This document shows, piece by piece, positions 53,124-63,151 of a stretch of 64,000 nucleotides of DNA. The notes under the pieces are model-generated. The model ran no database searches. It worked only from the letters and a program-made list of their open reading frames with translations, and was not told the DNA's origin. The first letter of the stretch is position 1, and each line of letters starts with the position of its first letter. Source of the stretch: Bacteriovoracaceae bacterium (GTDB taxonomy: Bacteria > Bdellovibrionota > Bacteriovoracia > Bacteriovoracales > Bacteriovoracaceae); contig JABIHA010000086.1 in the NCBI GenBank assembly GCA_018649885.1, positions 1 through 64,000 of the forward strand, written 5' to 3'. A program made the position numbers and the translations under genes.

Positions 53124-55763
53124 TTGGGGGCAACTATTAAAAATCTATTGGCCATTTTCATATGTTTAAATCTGCTTGGGACACATGCCCTCGCAAGTAC
53201 TGTGGAAACTGGCGCAGAATTAGACACAGAGCTTGTCTCAGATATCTATTTAAATGAAGATCTATTAGACGAACGCACAAAAGTGGCAGATCGCTTCCAT
53301 CAAAGAGCAGGAAGAGTCACATGCCAATTCGTTGATAGTGAAATTAGAAAAATTAGATTGAAAAAAAGAGAACAGATCAACGCGGAAATTCAAAATTCAA
53401 TAGATGCCATTGAAGTGAGTATTGAGTCTTTGAAAAAACTGAAGACTAAAGCTTCAAGAAGAAAAATTAAAGAGCATAGAGCAGTTGTTGTTAAATTTAA
53501 GACAATGAAAAAAGACCCAAGTCTTGCTATTAACCTAGTTAAAGGACTTGAAAGTATTTGTCTTGCCATGAGTAGACCTGCAGTAGAGCTTGTAAAAGCT
53601 GGCTCAATGCTCAACTCAGTGGCATTTAACTCGGTGGCACTACCAATAGTTTCTACATACAAATTTTTTAGAGCTCTTGGCACAGGAAGTGTTAAAACTC
53701 AGGGAAATAGTATTTTGTATGCTGCCTTAGGCCCTCAAAATAGTGCTGTTCCATATGCTCTTAGTAGTATTGCTGGGCTGGGTGTTGGTGTACTACTAAA
53801 TTCCAGTCCTATCAGCTTGGCCATGAGCGGATCTTTTACAGTGGAAATGCTTCTCAATTACCATTGCGAAAATAACAATCTCTACAATCAGTCCGACAAA
53901 AAGTTTTGTGATGACTACCACGCACTTCGTGATGCCTATTCACAAATGAGCTCTGATGCAGAAGCGGCGGGACTCAAACTTAGAAAGCTAATTGATAAGG
54001 GAATTATCAAACACCACGGTGATAAAATATCAAAGAAGTTGTGCACTAAAAATGAATTAGCTCAAACAAGATATGCAAAACGTGTTTATGAGAGAAGTAG
54101 TGAATTAATAAAGCAAGAAATAATTGAAAAATTTGAAATAGAGTTAGAAGCCTTCACGATCATTTTACCTGACTCAAAAAACAAATGTGTGAAATTTCTT
54201 ATTTCACCTCAAATTTCAGCTAATCCGACTGAGCAAGATTTAGCGCAATTTGAAAGTGAAAAAAGAAAACTTCATGAGTGGGGAAGAGTAGCGATTGAAG
54301 GTATTAAGCTTCTCATTGGTAGTACCAGGGAAGTCGAATTTAGCTATGATAACGCTGATGGTGAAAAGTCCACCTCTACAGAAACTCATATATATTATGG
54401 AAATGCTCAGGGAGATGAGGAAGTTCAACTTGAAAAGGATCATGCAAGTGATTTTTTTGATCTATCAAGAGAAGAACAATTTTGCGGTCAATTCAGAAGA
54501 TTGAAGCAGCAGCGAATCTTTCAAAATAAGCTCTTTTTACTTGAGCAAAGTCTAACGGTGATGCTTGCTCCACAATATGTTGCAAAACCTGAAATACACA
54601 AAATCATCATTCCAGATGAGAATGTCTACAAAGCAAATTTAAAATTAGACAAAAAATTAAAGGGTCTAAGAAATATAATATTATCAGTTGGTCATACTGA
54701 GAGCAAAAAACGTGAATTTCAAGAGTTAGGTGGCAAGAGCTTTATAAAAAAGCAAAGAAAACAGTTGAGACTAGAGCTAAAAGGATTGGTGCCTCGAATC
54801 CGAAAATTACAGAGAATTTCAAAAATTGGTAATTATCAAAAATGTGTAGAAAAGTTAAATGCCATAGAATTTGATTTAGAAGAGTATATTGAAGAGGTCA
54901 AAGATTATTCAAATAGAAAAAATGAATTTAAAAAAAGTCCATTGGTCACACAACTTGCTGAACACGGGGTTGTTAAAAGTCAGTTTATGATCTCAAAAAT
55001 CCATTTGTCTTTAAAGTGGGAATTAATTGAAACAAATTCAATCTTTGAACTTGATAGGCTTCTTAAATCAGGTGATATTGGAAATATCATTATTATCTCC
55101 CATGGAAGAGATGATGGACACCTTGTTGATAGTGACAAAAATGAGCTTCCCACAAAGTTCTTCTCCCAAATTTCTCCCTCTATTGCGTCTATTAATTTCT
55201 ATTCTTGCCACTCACAGCATATTAACAAACTGTACAAAATAGTTGAAAAACTAAAGAGCACTCCAAGTTTTCATAAACTCAGATCTTTCACCAATGTGGC
55301 CTACAATAACTTATTAAATGGAGATGAATACGCACCCATATCAGCTTTTGGGCACTACTTAGTTAAGCTCGATAAATATTTAAAAAACGGAAATGCTGGA
55401 ACTTATTTATTCCAAGAAGTTTTTAGTGAAAGTCTTGAACCATTTAAAATTCCCAAAAAGTGCAGTCTTAATACCTCTGATATTCATGTAACTAATGGCG
55501 CCTTTGGAATTGTCTTGAATGGAAATTATATTGGCGCAATTGGAATGACAAGTGAGAGTGGTCTTATTGAATATGATTGCTCTTACTTGAAGCTAGAGAA
55601 AAATAAATTAACCATCCAATCATTAGGACTTAGAAAGTATTCACAGTCAAAAGGGCAAATTGAGAATTCCAATGACTTTAATATAACCATTAATGGCAGA
55701 GTTCTGAGTATTGCTAAAGATGGAAAAAACTATAGTGACTCAATATATATTTTTAAATTTTAA
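53124..55763 (+). CDS. Exported protein with possible clan-CD cysteine peptidase centre
   Basis: 879 residues from TTG 53124; an ATT at 53136 gives a cleaner signal peptide (IKNLLAIFICLNLLGTHALA) with GGGG five bases before. A hydrophobic, Gly-rich stretch (about 165-240) and coiled-coil-like parts follow. IIIISHGRDDG (His660) and NFYSCHS (Cys695) have the hydrophobic-strand-plus-HG and strand-plus-C pattern, 35 residues apart, of clan-CD peptidases (gingipain, toxin CPD, CHAT). The assignment is tentative. Codes for a possible secreted effector; the small downstream gene is its likely partner. Confidence 0.55.
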   Translation: MGATIKNLLAIFICLNLLGTHALASTVETGAELDTELVSDIYLNEDLLDERTKVADRFHQRAGRVTCQFVDSEIRKIRLKKREQINAEIQNSIDAIEVSIESLKKLKTKASRRKIKEHRAVVVKFKTMKKDPSLAINLVKGLESICLAMSRPAVELVKAGSMLNSVAFNSVALPIVSTYKFFRALGTGSVKTQGNSILYAALGPQNSAVPYALSSIAGLGVGVLLNSSPISLAMSGSFTVEMLLNYHCENNNLYNQSDKKFCDDYHALRDAYSQMSSDAEAAGLKLRKLIDKGIIKHHGDKISKKLCTKNELAQTRYAKRVYERSSELIKQEIIEKFEIELEAFTIILPDSKNKCVKFLISPQISANPTEQDLAQFESEKRKLHEWGRVAIEGIKLLIGSTREVEFSYDNADGEKSTSTETHIYYGNAQGDEEVQLEKDHASDFFDLSREEQFCGQFRRLKQQRIFQNKLFLLEQSLTVMLAPQYVAKPEIHKIIIPDENVYKANLKLDKKLKGLRNIILSVGHTESKKREFQELGGKSFIKKQRKQLRLELKGLVPRIRKLQRISKIGNYQKCVEKLNAIEFDLEEYIEEVKDYSNRKNEFKKSPLVTQLAEHGVVKSQFMISKIHLSLKWELIETNSIFELDRLLKSGDIGNIIIISHGRDDGHLVDSDKNELPTKFFSQISPSIASINFYSCHSQHINKLYKIVEKLKSTPSFHKLRSFTNVAYNNLLNGDEYAPISAFGHYLVKLDKYLKNGNAGTYLFQEVFSESLEPFKIPKKCSLNTSDIHVTNGAFGIVLNGNYIGAIGMTSESGLIEYDCSYLKLEKNKLTIQSLGLRKYSQSKGQIENSNDFNITINGRVLSIAKDGKNYSDSIYIFKF

Positions 55764-55814
55764 CAAAATAAGCTCGAAAACAATTTAGCGAACCACACAA
55801 ACAAGGATGTAACT

Positions 55815-56195
55815 ATGAAAAAGTTTTTAGTAACACTCTCACTTTGTCTTTCATTTTTTTCAGGCACTGCTCATTCGTCGATTGTATTGATGGCAAGTGG
55901 ATTGACCGTTTTTACAGCGGGTACAATAAAAAGTGGAGGGTATGGAGTTGATCCATCTGCTGCTATTGGTTTGGGAACTTTGTTTGGAGGTATAGTAGTA
56001 GGCAGTGCAACGATATTTTCACCTCACTCGACTCATAGTAAATTTATAGCGCTTTTAGTTCTCAACGAGGATGGGGTGAGGAAAATCAGCACAAAAAATC
56101 TTGATGAAGCCGCAATTCCTATTTTGCAAAATGCAATAAAAGATAACTATTCAGAGCAAGAGATGAGAGATCTAGTCAAAGAATTATCAAACTAA
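55815..56195 (+). CDS. Small exported membrane-associated protein
   Basis: 126 residues. Signal peptide MKKFLVTLSLCLSFFSGTAHS, then two Gly-rich hydrophobic segments (IVLMASGLTVFTAGTI, AAIGLGTLFGGIVVGSATIF) and a charged C-terminal helix. AAGGATGTAACT precedes the ATG. It lies 51 bp after the clan-CD-like gene and 8 bp before the right 43-bp repeat. A helper or self-protection role for the upstream protein is possible but unproven. Confidence 0.6.
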   Translation: MKKFLVTLSLCLSFFSGTAHSSIVLMASGLTVFTAGTIKSGGYGVDPSAAIGLGTLFGGIVVGSATIFSPHSTHSKFIALLVLNEDGVRKISTKNLDEAAIPILQNAIKDNYSEQEMRDLVKELSN

Positions 56196-56202
56196 AAAGA
56201 CT

Positions 56203-56245
56203 AAAGGCCATCTATAGCAATTCAAATACCCTGCCCAGCAAAAGT
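56203..56245 (+). repeat. 43-bp direct repeat, right copy
   Basis: Matches 52787-52829 at 39 of 43 positions. Begins 8 bp after the stop of the small exported gene. Confidence 0.75.
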
Positions 56246-56318
56246 TCTGAGGTGAAATGTGAAGATTCATTTTGATATTTGTTGAAGAGTTTTTTACACC
56301 AAGTAGACATTAGGATAT

Positions 56319-56993
56319 CTAAAGAATTCTCCAGTCCACAATATTTTTTCCATGAGTTTTTAAATAGGCATTAGTTTTAGAGAAGTGCTTATTGCCATAA
56401 AAACGATGGGCCGAAAATGGTGATGGGTGGGCAGACTCTAAGACTAAGTGCTTAGAACGGTCTATTTTCTCACCCTTTTTCTGGGCATCTCTCCCCCAAA
56501 GTATAAATACTAGGTGCTCATTTTCTTGGCTTAAATAATCAATTACGGCATCAGTAAATTGCTCCCATCCCTTACCTCGATGTGAGCCGGCATTAGATTT
56601 TTCAACTGTTAAAACTGCATTTAGAAGAAGCACTCCTTGCCCTGCCCATGATTCTAAAAAGCCATGATCAGGTGGATTTAATCCCAGATCGGTGTGCATT
56701 TCTTTATATATATTTTTTAGAGATGGTGGAGGCCTTACACCGCGTTTTACGGAGAAGCAAAGGCCATGTGCCTGATCAGGACCGTGGTAAGGGTCTTGGC
56801 CTATAATTACAACCTTCACCTTATCCAGTGGGCATAGGTTAAAGGCACTAAATATCTCACTGCCATGGGGATAGATGGTTTTCCCCTTTTCGATTTCACT
56901 TGTTAAAAAGCTTTTTAGATTTTTAAGAACCTCTGAATTTAGGATCTCTTTTAATGGTTCTTTCCAGGTTTTATCTATATTTACTCTTTTCAC
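56319..56993 (-). CDS. ung: Uracil-DNA glycosylase
   Basis: 224 residues, family 1. Motifs: VVIIGQDPYHGPDQAHGLCFSV (first 8: VVIIGQDP; catalytic Asp in GQDPYHG), LLLNAVLTVE and HPSPFSAHRFYG. Removes uracil from DNA to start base excision repair. The start is a GTG that overlaps the stop of the methyltransferase gene by one base. Confidence 0.95.
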   Translation of the reverse strand: MKRVNIDKTWKEPLKEILNSEVLKNLKSFLTSEIEKGKTIYPHGSEIFSAFNLCPLDKVKVVIIGQDPYHGPDQAHGLCFSVKRGVRPPPSLKNIYKEMHTDLGLNPPDHGFLESWAGQGVLLLNAVLTVEKSNAGSHRGKGWEQFTDAVIDYLSQENEHLVFILWGRDAQKKGEKIDRSKHLVLESAHPSPFSAHRFYGNKHFSKTNAYLKTHGKNIVDWRIL

Positions 56994-57814
56994 TAATAAA
57001 CCCTCGCACTTGCTTGCATAATTGAGTCATAAAAAACAGCGTTGGGGTCAAAGGCAACATTTTTAAGCTCTCGTTGGGCACCCTCAACAATTTCTTCTGT
57101 TACAACACCAGCTTCCAGAAGCTGATCTTTTGCACTTAAAAGTAGCTCTGCCCAAAACTCAATATATTCTTTTCTTTTTGAGGGAAGGCGGTTGTCGAAA
57201 TGCCAGGTTTTTACATTGGTCTGGATATCTTTATAACCTTGAGCTGTTAATAAATTTCCAAGTTTAGCGCCTATAAATGGGTCACCCCCATTATCGTATT
57301 GATAGTCATTAAATGCCATCCACAATTTCCAAACGTTGGGAGAGTAGGGGTCTAGAAAGAATGTGTGGTTCATAACTTCTGTAAGATAAATCACGCCGCC
57401 CGGTTTGAGCACTCTTCTTATTTCCGCTAGCACTTTTTCTGGACTGGGGATGTGTTCTAGTACCCAGCACAAAAAAGCGCCATCAAATGAGTTGGATTCA
57501 AATTCCAGGTTAACAGCATTCATTTTAGATAATTTATATCTACCTTTAAATTCTTTGAATTGATCCAAATGCTGCTTTGCTGCGGAGAGCTGTTTCTTGT
57601 TAAGATCAATACTCTGAGTCTTAATGCAGGGAAAACGTCTAAGCAGTATTTCGGTTTGGGCCCCTACTCCACATCCAACTTCTAGGACATTTTTGCAATC
57701 GCTGAAGTTGATATCCCGGTAGAGGGTTTGTTCAGCAAAGCGTGCTTGCCTTCTTAAGCGGTCTTGCTCAATTGGTGAAAATCCGTGCTGATAGGGAAAG
57801 CTTTTTTTCTTCAT
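56993..57814 (-). CDS. Class I SAM-dependent methyltransferase
   Basis: 273 residues. SAM motif I VLEVGCGVGAQTE, an acidic residue after strand 2 (SIDLNKK), FDGAFLCWVLEHIPSP and VLKPGGVIYLTEV are the standard Methyltransf_11/25 pattern. The substrate is unknown. The gene is coupled to ung, with one base overlap; a repair role for it is not implied. Confidence 0.85.
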   Translation of the reverse strand: MKKKSFPYQHGFSPIEQDRLRRQARFAEQTLYRDINFSDCKNVLEVGCGVGAQTEILLRRFPCIKTQSIDLNKKQLSAAKQHLDQFKEFKGRYKLSKMNAVNLEFESNSFDGAFLCWVLEHIPSPEKVLAEIRRVLKPGGVIYLTEVMNHTFFLDPYSPNVWKLWMAFNDYQYDNGGDPFIGAKLGNLLTAQGYKDIQTNVKTWHFDNRLPSKRKEYIEFWAELLLSAKDQLLEAGVVTEEIVEGAQRELKNVAFDPNAVFYDSIMQASARVY

Positions 57815-57855
57815 GGGCGAGAGTATAGCGCCAATTTAGCGTTCTTAAAAGTCGT

Positions 57856-59571
57856 TTAAAACTCCAAATCCCAGTACTTTAGGTCATTGTAGATAAAGCT
57901 AGCATAGCGAAAATTCTTGAGATGGTTGTGATAGAGAAGATAGGATCTATTGTAGAAAATAAGAATCCATGGGTTATCCATATGCACAGTTTTCTCAATG
58001 TCATCTAGGATTCTCTTTCTTTCATTTCCTTTGGTGGCGCCCGCAAGCTTTTTATAGAGCTTATCTACTGATGGGTTTGAATAAGCCGATTTATTGACCC
58101 CTGGTGAGTTTTTACTAAGCAGTAGCTGGATGATATTTTCAGCGACAGGAAAATCATAGATCCAACCATCCATCCAAAATTGAAGATCGCCGGCCCTTCC
58201 TCTTTTAAGGAAATCTTTAAATTCCACTTGCTCAATTTTTATTTTCACACCAATTTTTTCAATTTTCTCTCTTATCCAATTGGCTTGGGAAATTTGGGTT
58301 TGGCTTTTGGATCTTGTTGTATAGGTAAATACGGGAAGGCCTTTGCCTTCAGGGTATCCAGCGCTTTCGAGGTATGCTTTGGCCTTTTTTAGATCATATT
58401 TATAGGGAAAATTTCTACTGGGTGAGTATCCGGGGATACCTGGAAGTAGTATTGAGTTGGCCCTTAAAGATGTATTTTGAGTAAATTTATCTATAAATTC
58501 ATCAACATTAATGGCGTGGGTGATGGCCAGCCTTAAGTTTTTATTTTTTCCCAAAATGGGATCATTCATATTAAAGCCAAGCCATTTGAGAGAAAAGCTG
58601 GGATAGATTTGAAGTTTTACATTTTTTGACTTCATTTCTTGTGAGAGCTCACCACTGGATGTGAGGTGTTTTTGAACTAGCTCTTTTGGAGCTTCAATCC
58701 AATCGATTTCTTTTCTTAGAAATTTTTTGAAAAGCTCATTTTCATCTTTTTCAATAAAAATATTTACTTCATCAACAAAGGGGATAATTCTTTTCTTTCT
58801 CTTTAGAAGTCCTTTGGAGTGAGCATATCTGTCACCTGCATTGGGATAGAGTGAGTTTCTGTAGCTAGGGAATCTTTTGAGTGTTATTTTCTTCCCTTTC
58901 TCCCAATTGGATAAAATGAAAGGGCCAGTACCAATAATATTTTTAGACAAATTATTTTTGTATTTTTTTATAAATTCTATGGGGATTGGAGATACAAATG
59001 ACATTGATAGTAAATGAAGCATTTGATTTTCGGGCTGGTTGAGCTCAATGACGAGAGTGTTGTCATCTTTGGCATAAACGCCTTCAATATTTTCTTTGAG
59101 AAATGAATCCATGTCTTTTACGGTCTTGGTAAAATGGTCAATGCCTTTTACTTTGCCTTTAAATAACCATAGTCCTGCACTTTTAATAGGTGCATAGGCC
59201 ACCCTTTTGATTTGATTCACAAAGTCTTGGGCCTTTACATATCTTTTAGTGTCTCCAAATACAGGATGGTCGTGATAGGGAACATTTTTTTTGATACTTA
59301 TTGTGTAACGTCTTCCACCTTTATCGATTTTAGGAAATCCTTCAGCAAGTAGAGGCTCAGGTTTATAAGGTCTTCTCAAGTAGTGATAAGCGTAGAGAGT
59401 TTCTATAGTCTGGCCAATGGCCTTTAAAGACTGAGAGTCATAGGCACCAGCAGGATCTAGTGTCGCTACTTCAAGTGGGAAGGCCATGTTAATAGATTTT
59501 TTGCTAGTTTTTTGCTTGAAAAAGTTGCAGCTACTAACGGAAAGAAGAAATACTAAGAGAAGATAAGGCAT
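57856..59571 (-). CDS. Peptide-binding lipoprotein (ABC solute-binding family 5)
   Basis: 571 residues. Lipobox LSVSSC at the end of a short signal peptide, then the SBP_bac_5 layout: LDPAGAYD near the start, YTISIKKNVPYHD, GTGPFILSNWEKGKKITLKR-like block (IGTGPFIL..W) and AYLESAGYPEGKGLP. Such proteins deliver oligopeptides to an ABC importer. No permease or ATPase genes are adjacent. A 9-bp hairpin lies just upstream at 59611-59633. Confidence 0.88.
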   Translation of the reverse strand: MPYLLLVFLLSVSSCNFFKQKTSKKSINMAFPLEVATLDPAGAYDSQSLKAIGQTIETLYAYHYLRRPYKPEPLLAEGFPKIDKGGRRYTISIKKNVPYHDHPVFGDTKRYVKAQDFVNQIKRVAYAPIKSAGLWLFKGKVKGIDHFTKTVKDMDSFLKENIEGVYAKDDNTLVIELNQPENQMLHLLSMSFVSPIPIEFIKKYKNNLSKNIIGTGPFILSNWEKGKKITLKRFPSYRNSLYPNAGDRYAHSKGLLKRKKRIIPFVDEVNIFIEKDENELFKKFLRKEIDWIEAPKELVQKHLTSSGELSQEMKSKNVKLQIYPSFSLKWLGFNMNDPILGKNKNLRLAITHAINVDEFIDKFTQNTSLRANSILLPGIPGYSPSRNFPYKYDLKKAKAYLESAGYPEGKGLPVFTYTTRSKSQTQISQANWIREKIEKIGVKIKIEQVEFKDFLKRGRAGDLQFWMDGWIYDFPVAENIIQLLLSKNSPGVNKSAYSNPSVDKLYKKLAGATKGNERKRILDDIEKTVHMDNPWILIFYNRSYLLYHNHLKNFRYASFIYNDLKYWDLEF

Positions 59572-59610
59572 TGGAATACTGTAATATTATTAAGAAAATT
59601 TGAATACGTG

Positions 59611-59633
59611 CAAGGCGGCTTCACGCCGCCTTG
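59611..59633 (-). terminator. Hairpin after alanine dehydrogenase
   Basis: CAAGGCGGC/GCCGCCTTG, 9-bp perfect stem with a 5-nt loop, 8 bp past the ald stop. A T-run is missing on the minus strand, so it may attenuate rather than terminate transcription into the solute-binding gene. Confidence 0.6.
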
Positions 59634-59640
59634 TTCGTAA

Positions 59641-60747
59641 TTATAATTTTAATTCGGTGTAGGTTAGGTCTAAATCGAGAGCAACTTGTTGATAAACTAA
59701 GTCACCTTTATAGGTATTGATACCTGGTCTGAATATAGGATCTTTTCTAGCAGCTTCATCAACACCCATGCCTGCAATCATTCTAGCGTATCTTAAAGTC
59801 ACGTTAGTTAGGGCGTAAGTTGAAGTTTTGGCCACAGCTCCTGGCATATTGGCAACACAGTAATGGATAACATCGTCGACCATAAAAGTCGGGCTTTCGT
59901 GTGTTGTAGGTCTACATGTTTCAATACAACCACCTTGGTCAACGGCAATATCAATGACCACTGAGCCTGGCTGCATTTTAGAAATCATATCTCTGGTGAC
60001 AAGCTTAGGTGCCCTGGCCCCTGGAACTAAAACAGCTCCAATAACTAGGTCACTTTGCTTAACGCAATCTTCGATATTCATAGAATTTGAAAAAAGGGTT
60101 GTGATTCTATTGTCAAAAAGATCATCCATCTCGGCCAATCTCTTTGTAGAAAGATCAATGGCCGTTACGTCAGCTCCAAGTCCCATGGCCATTTTGATGG
60201 CATTTGTTCCAGCGACTCCACAACCTATGACTGTGACTTTGCCTCTCCTGGTTCCGGGAACTCCTCCTAGGAGTATTCCTTTGCCACCTACATCATGTTG
60301 TAGGTAGTGTGCACCAATTTGTGTGGACATTCTTCCGGCCACCTCAGACATTGGTACTAATAGAGGTAGAGATCCATTGGCCTCTTGAATTGTTTCGTAG
60401 GCAATGCAAGTTGAGCCTGTTTTCATGAGTGCTTTGGTTAGCTCTACATCTGCAGCTAAATGCAGGTAGGTGTAGAGAATATGATGGGGCTTTAAGCAGG
60501 CAATTTCTCTTGGTTGAGGTTCTTTAACTTTTATTATCATTTCTGCTTGTGCAAAAACTTCTTCAAGGCTTGGAAGGATAGTGGCTCCAGCAGTGACATA
60601 TTCGTCATCACTAATACCAATTTCACTTCCTGCTTTTGTTTCAACATATAATTGATGTCCGTCTTGAACTAGCTGTCTAACGCCAGCAGGAACAAGCCCT
60701 ACGCGGGACTCTTTGTTTTTAATTTCCTTAGGAACCCCTATTTTCAT
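59641..60747 (-). CDS. ald: Alanine dehydrogenase
   Basis: 368 residues from ATG 60747, chosen because GAGGAG lies five bases upstream and [20 protein letters not shown] is the family start; upstream codons are open but not family-like. NAD-binding motif [10 protein letters not shown], the Lys in IKVKEPQ and His in YLHLAAD match Ald. Oxidises alanine to pyruvate and ammonia, a step for using amino acids as carbon. Confidence 0.94.
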   Translation of the reverse strand: MKIGVPKEIKNKESRVGLVPAGVRQLVQDGHQLYVETKAGSEIGISDDEYVTAGATILPSLEEVFAQAEMIIKVKEPQPREIACLKPHHILYTYLHLAADVELTKALMKTGSTCIAYETIQEANGSLPLLVPMSEVAGRMSTQIGAHYLQHDVGGKGILLGGVPGTRRGKVTVIGCGVAGTNAIKMAMGLGADVTAIDLSTKRLAEMDDLFDNRITTLFSNSMNIEDCVKQSDLVIGAVLVPGARAPKLVTRDMISKMQPGSVVIDIAVDQGGCIETCRPTTHESPTFMVDDVIHYCVANMPGAVAKTSTYALTNVTLRYARMIAGMGVDEAARKDPIFRPGINTYKGDLVYQQVALDLDLTYTELKL

Positions 60748-60832
60748 GGTTTCTCCTCTCAGTGATTTTAGATAGATAATTGGTTTTTCTAGTAACATGG
60801 CTAAAGTTATTTGGGTAGAAAGAAATGAAGCG

Positions 60833-61651
60833 TTAATACTCCAAAATCTGGCCATCATAAAGGGGAAATACCCCTGGACCGAACCTTTTTTCAGCAAGTT
60901 GAGACAGTTCTGTGTGCTCTAGATCGTGAGTCATATGGATTAGACCGGCCCTTTTCGGTGTAATTTTTTCAATATAATCGAAGGATTCATTAACAGATAA
61001 GTGGGTTTGATGGGCCTGGGGTTTAAGGCAATCTATTATTAAAAGCTCCACTCCTCTGTTAGTTAGAAAGTCTATCACCTTGTCTGGGATTGATTTACAG
61101 TCTACTAAATAGGCCAATTTTTGATGGACTACCGCCAGGGTTTGAGTGTGGCCATGGGGAAGTAGAAAAAAGAAAAAACTTTCACCAAAAATTTTGACTT
61201 CCACGCCTTCTGGAACTTCCACCAGTTTTAATCTCGGTATGCCACCTCCAAGGATTGGTTTTTTTTTGGAAAAAACTTCGTCTTGCTTAAAAATATAGGG
61301 AAAACGAGATCTCAAACTTTCGGCGCATGTGGTCGAAGTGTAGGTAGGTATTTCTTTTTGAGGAGGACCAAAGCAAAAAGGTCTGAGGTCATCTACGCCG
61401 TGAGTGTGATCAGCATGATCGTGAGTGAAAATAACCGCATCAATTTTATCCACTTTATTTTTTAGCGCCTGAGTTCTTAAGTCTGTTGAAGCGTCAATTA
61501 GTACTTTAACTCCAGACCCCGTATGAAGTAGTAGGCTACAACGCATTCTTTGATTCTTTGGGTTATCGCTTTCACACACTTCGCAATGACAACCTATAAC
61601 AGGTACTCCTGTACTAGTACCAGTTCCTAGAATTAAAACTTTGTTCTTCAT
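60833..61651 (-). CDS. PhnP-like metallo-beta-lactamase-fold hydrolase
   Basis: 272 residues. GTGTSTGVPVIGC-x-C-x2-C near the start is typical of PhnP-type phosphodiesterases, with zinc motifs FTHDHADHTHG, LPHGHT, IDCLK and HMTHDL. The Cys set (CHCEVC) matches the PhnP zinc site. Likely a cyclic phosphodiesterase; the natural substrate is unclear and no other phn genes are present. Confidence 0.85.
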   Translation of the reverse strand: MKNKVLILGTGTSTGVPVIGCHCEVCESDNPKNQRMRCSLLLHTGSGVKVLIDASTDLRTQALKNKVDKIDAVIFTHDHADHTHGVDDLRPFCFGPPQKEIPTYTSTTCAESLRSRFPYIFKQDEVFSKKKPILGGGIPRLKLVEVPEGVEVKIFGESFFFFLLPHGHTQTLAVVHQKLAYLVDCKSIPDKVIDFLTNRGVELLIIDCLKPQAHQTHLSVNESFDYIEKITPKRAGLIHMTHDLEHTELSQLAEKRFGPGVFPLYDGQILEY

Positions 61652-61744
61652 TTAGGTATTTTATCTTCTCTGTCATTATCAGGCCATTGGCACGGGCCTC
61701 GTTTGTGGTTATTCTTTATCTTGCTACTTTTTTTAGGAATATAT

Positions 61745-63151
61745 ATGAATTTAAATATGAGAAGCCTTTTAATCTTTCTACTTTGTGGATCCTTTCTTTT
61801 GTCTTGTTCAACTCCTCAGACTAAGAAGGTCAGTTATCATTCTGATGATCCTTGGAATTTGGATATAAAAGTAGAAAAAGTTGTTTTGAAAAATGGACTA
61901 ACAATTCTATTAGTGGAAAACCATACTCTACCAATTTTTTCTCTTTATACCTTTTTTGATGTGGGATCTAAATATGAGAGGAAGGGGATAACTGGATCTT
62001 CACATTTTTTAGAGCACCTAATGTTTAAAGGTGCAAAGAAATATGGTCCGGGAGTTTTTGAGAAAGCTATTGAGACTAACGGTGGAAGTTCAAATGCCTA
62101 CACCACCATGGATCAAACAGTTTATTACGAAAATATGCCTACCAAGGCAATCGATTTAATTATCGATATGGAAGCTGATAGATTAGAAAATCTTTTGTTA
62201 GAACCCAAGGGGTTTGAAAGCGAAAGAAGCGTTATCCTAGAGGAGAGAAAGTACCGATATGAAAACTCCCCTGGTGGGCAGCTTCTTTTGGCCACCACAC
62301 AAGCAATGTTTGATGGAACCCCTTACGGCGAATCAGTCATTGGAAGAATTCCCGATTTAAAGAAAGTCTCGAGAGATGAGATTCATACTTACTTTAAAAC
62401 CCACTACGCTCCCAATAATGCAGTAGTCGTTATTGTTGGGGATATCATGACCCATGAAGTAGCTCACCTGATGAAAACCAAATTTGGGGGAATCGCAAAA
62501 AGTAAAACTCTCGAAGCGATGAAAAGAGATCTCGATGATGCTTTTTTGTATAAAGACCGTGCTAAATATAAGAAGAGCCACAATATATATGGAGAGTCAC
62601 CCAATCCCGTATTTAGACTTGCCTACAGAGGGGAACCCCTTGGTACAAGAAGAAGCTTAGTGTTAGATCTACTCTCATCAATGTTAGGAGATGGAAAGAG
62701 TAGTTATCTTCACCAAAAATATGCAACCGGAAAAAAGGCCATGGCCGGAAATATTTATGCGTATAACTATAATTTACAAGAAGCCGGATCCTTCTTCATT
62801 GGGGGGCAATTGCTCTCTGGTACTTCTTTAAAGTCTTTCGAAAGAAAGTTGAAAAAGGAAACCAAGACAATTTGTAAAAAAGCGCTTAATGAACGAGCTC
62901 TACAAAAGACGAAGAACCAATACTTAGTATCATACTATAATTCATTGCAAACAAATGATGGAGTCGCCTGGTTCCTAGGTGCTAATGAATCTGTTTTTGG
63001 GGATTACAACACCTATAAAAAAGAATTAAAAATTTATCGTTCAATTCAGTTAGCTGAAGTTGAAGAAGTCTGCCACAGTGTATTTGATGGTGGTAAAAAT
63101 ATATTTTTATCAGTTTGGAATAAGAATCCAAAACATAGGAGAAAGTTTTGA
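61745..63151 (+). CDS. M16 zinc protease, active-site subunit, lipoprotein
   Basis: About 468 residues from ATG 61745 (AGGA six bases before). Lipoprotein signal with LLSC. The inverted zinc motif HFLEH (HxxEH) and the distal Glu in ESERSVILEE define an active M16 (pitrilysin/PqqL-like) subunit. The C-terminal half is the inactive-fold M16 domain. Followed by a second M16 gene overlapping its stop, a common pair arrangement. Envelope location inferred. Confidence 0.9.
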   Translation: MNLNMRSLLIFLLCGSFLLSCSTPQTKKVSYHSDDPWNLDIKVEKVVLKNGLTILLVENHTLPIFSLYTFFDVGSKYERKGITGSSHFLEHLMFKGAKKYGPGVFEKAIETNGGSSNAYTTMDQTVYYENMPTKAIDLIIDMEADRLENLLLEPKGFESERSVILEERKYRYENSPGGQLLLATTQAMFDGTPYGESVIGRIPDLKKVSRDEIHTYFKTHYAPNNAVVVIVGDIMTHEVAHLMKTKFGGIAKSKTLEAMKRDLDDAFLYKDRAKYKKSHNIYGESPNPVFRLAYRGEPLGTRRSLVLDLLSSMLGDGKSSYLHQKYATGKKAMAGNIYAYNYNLQEAGSFFIGGQLLSGTSLKSFERKLKKETKTICKKALNERALQKTKNQYLVSYYNSLQTNDGVAWFLGANESVFGDYNTYKKELKIYRSIQLAEVEEVCHSVFDGGKNIFLSVWNKNPKHRRKF

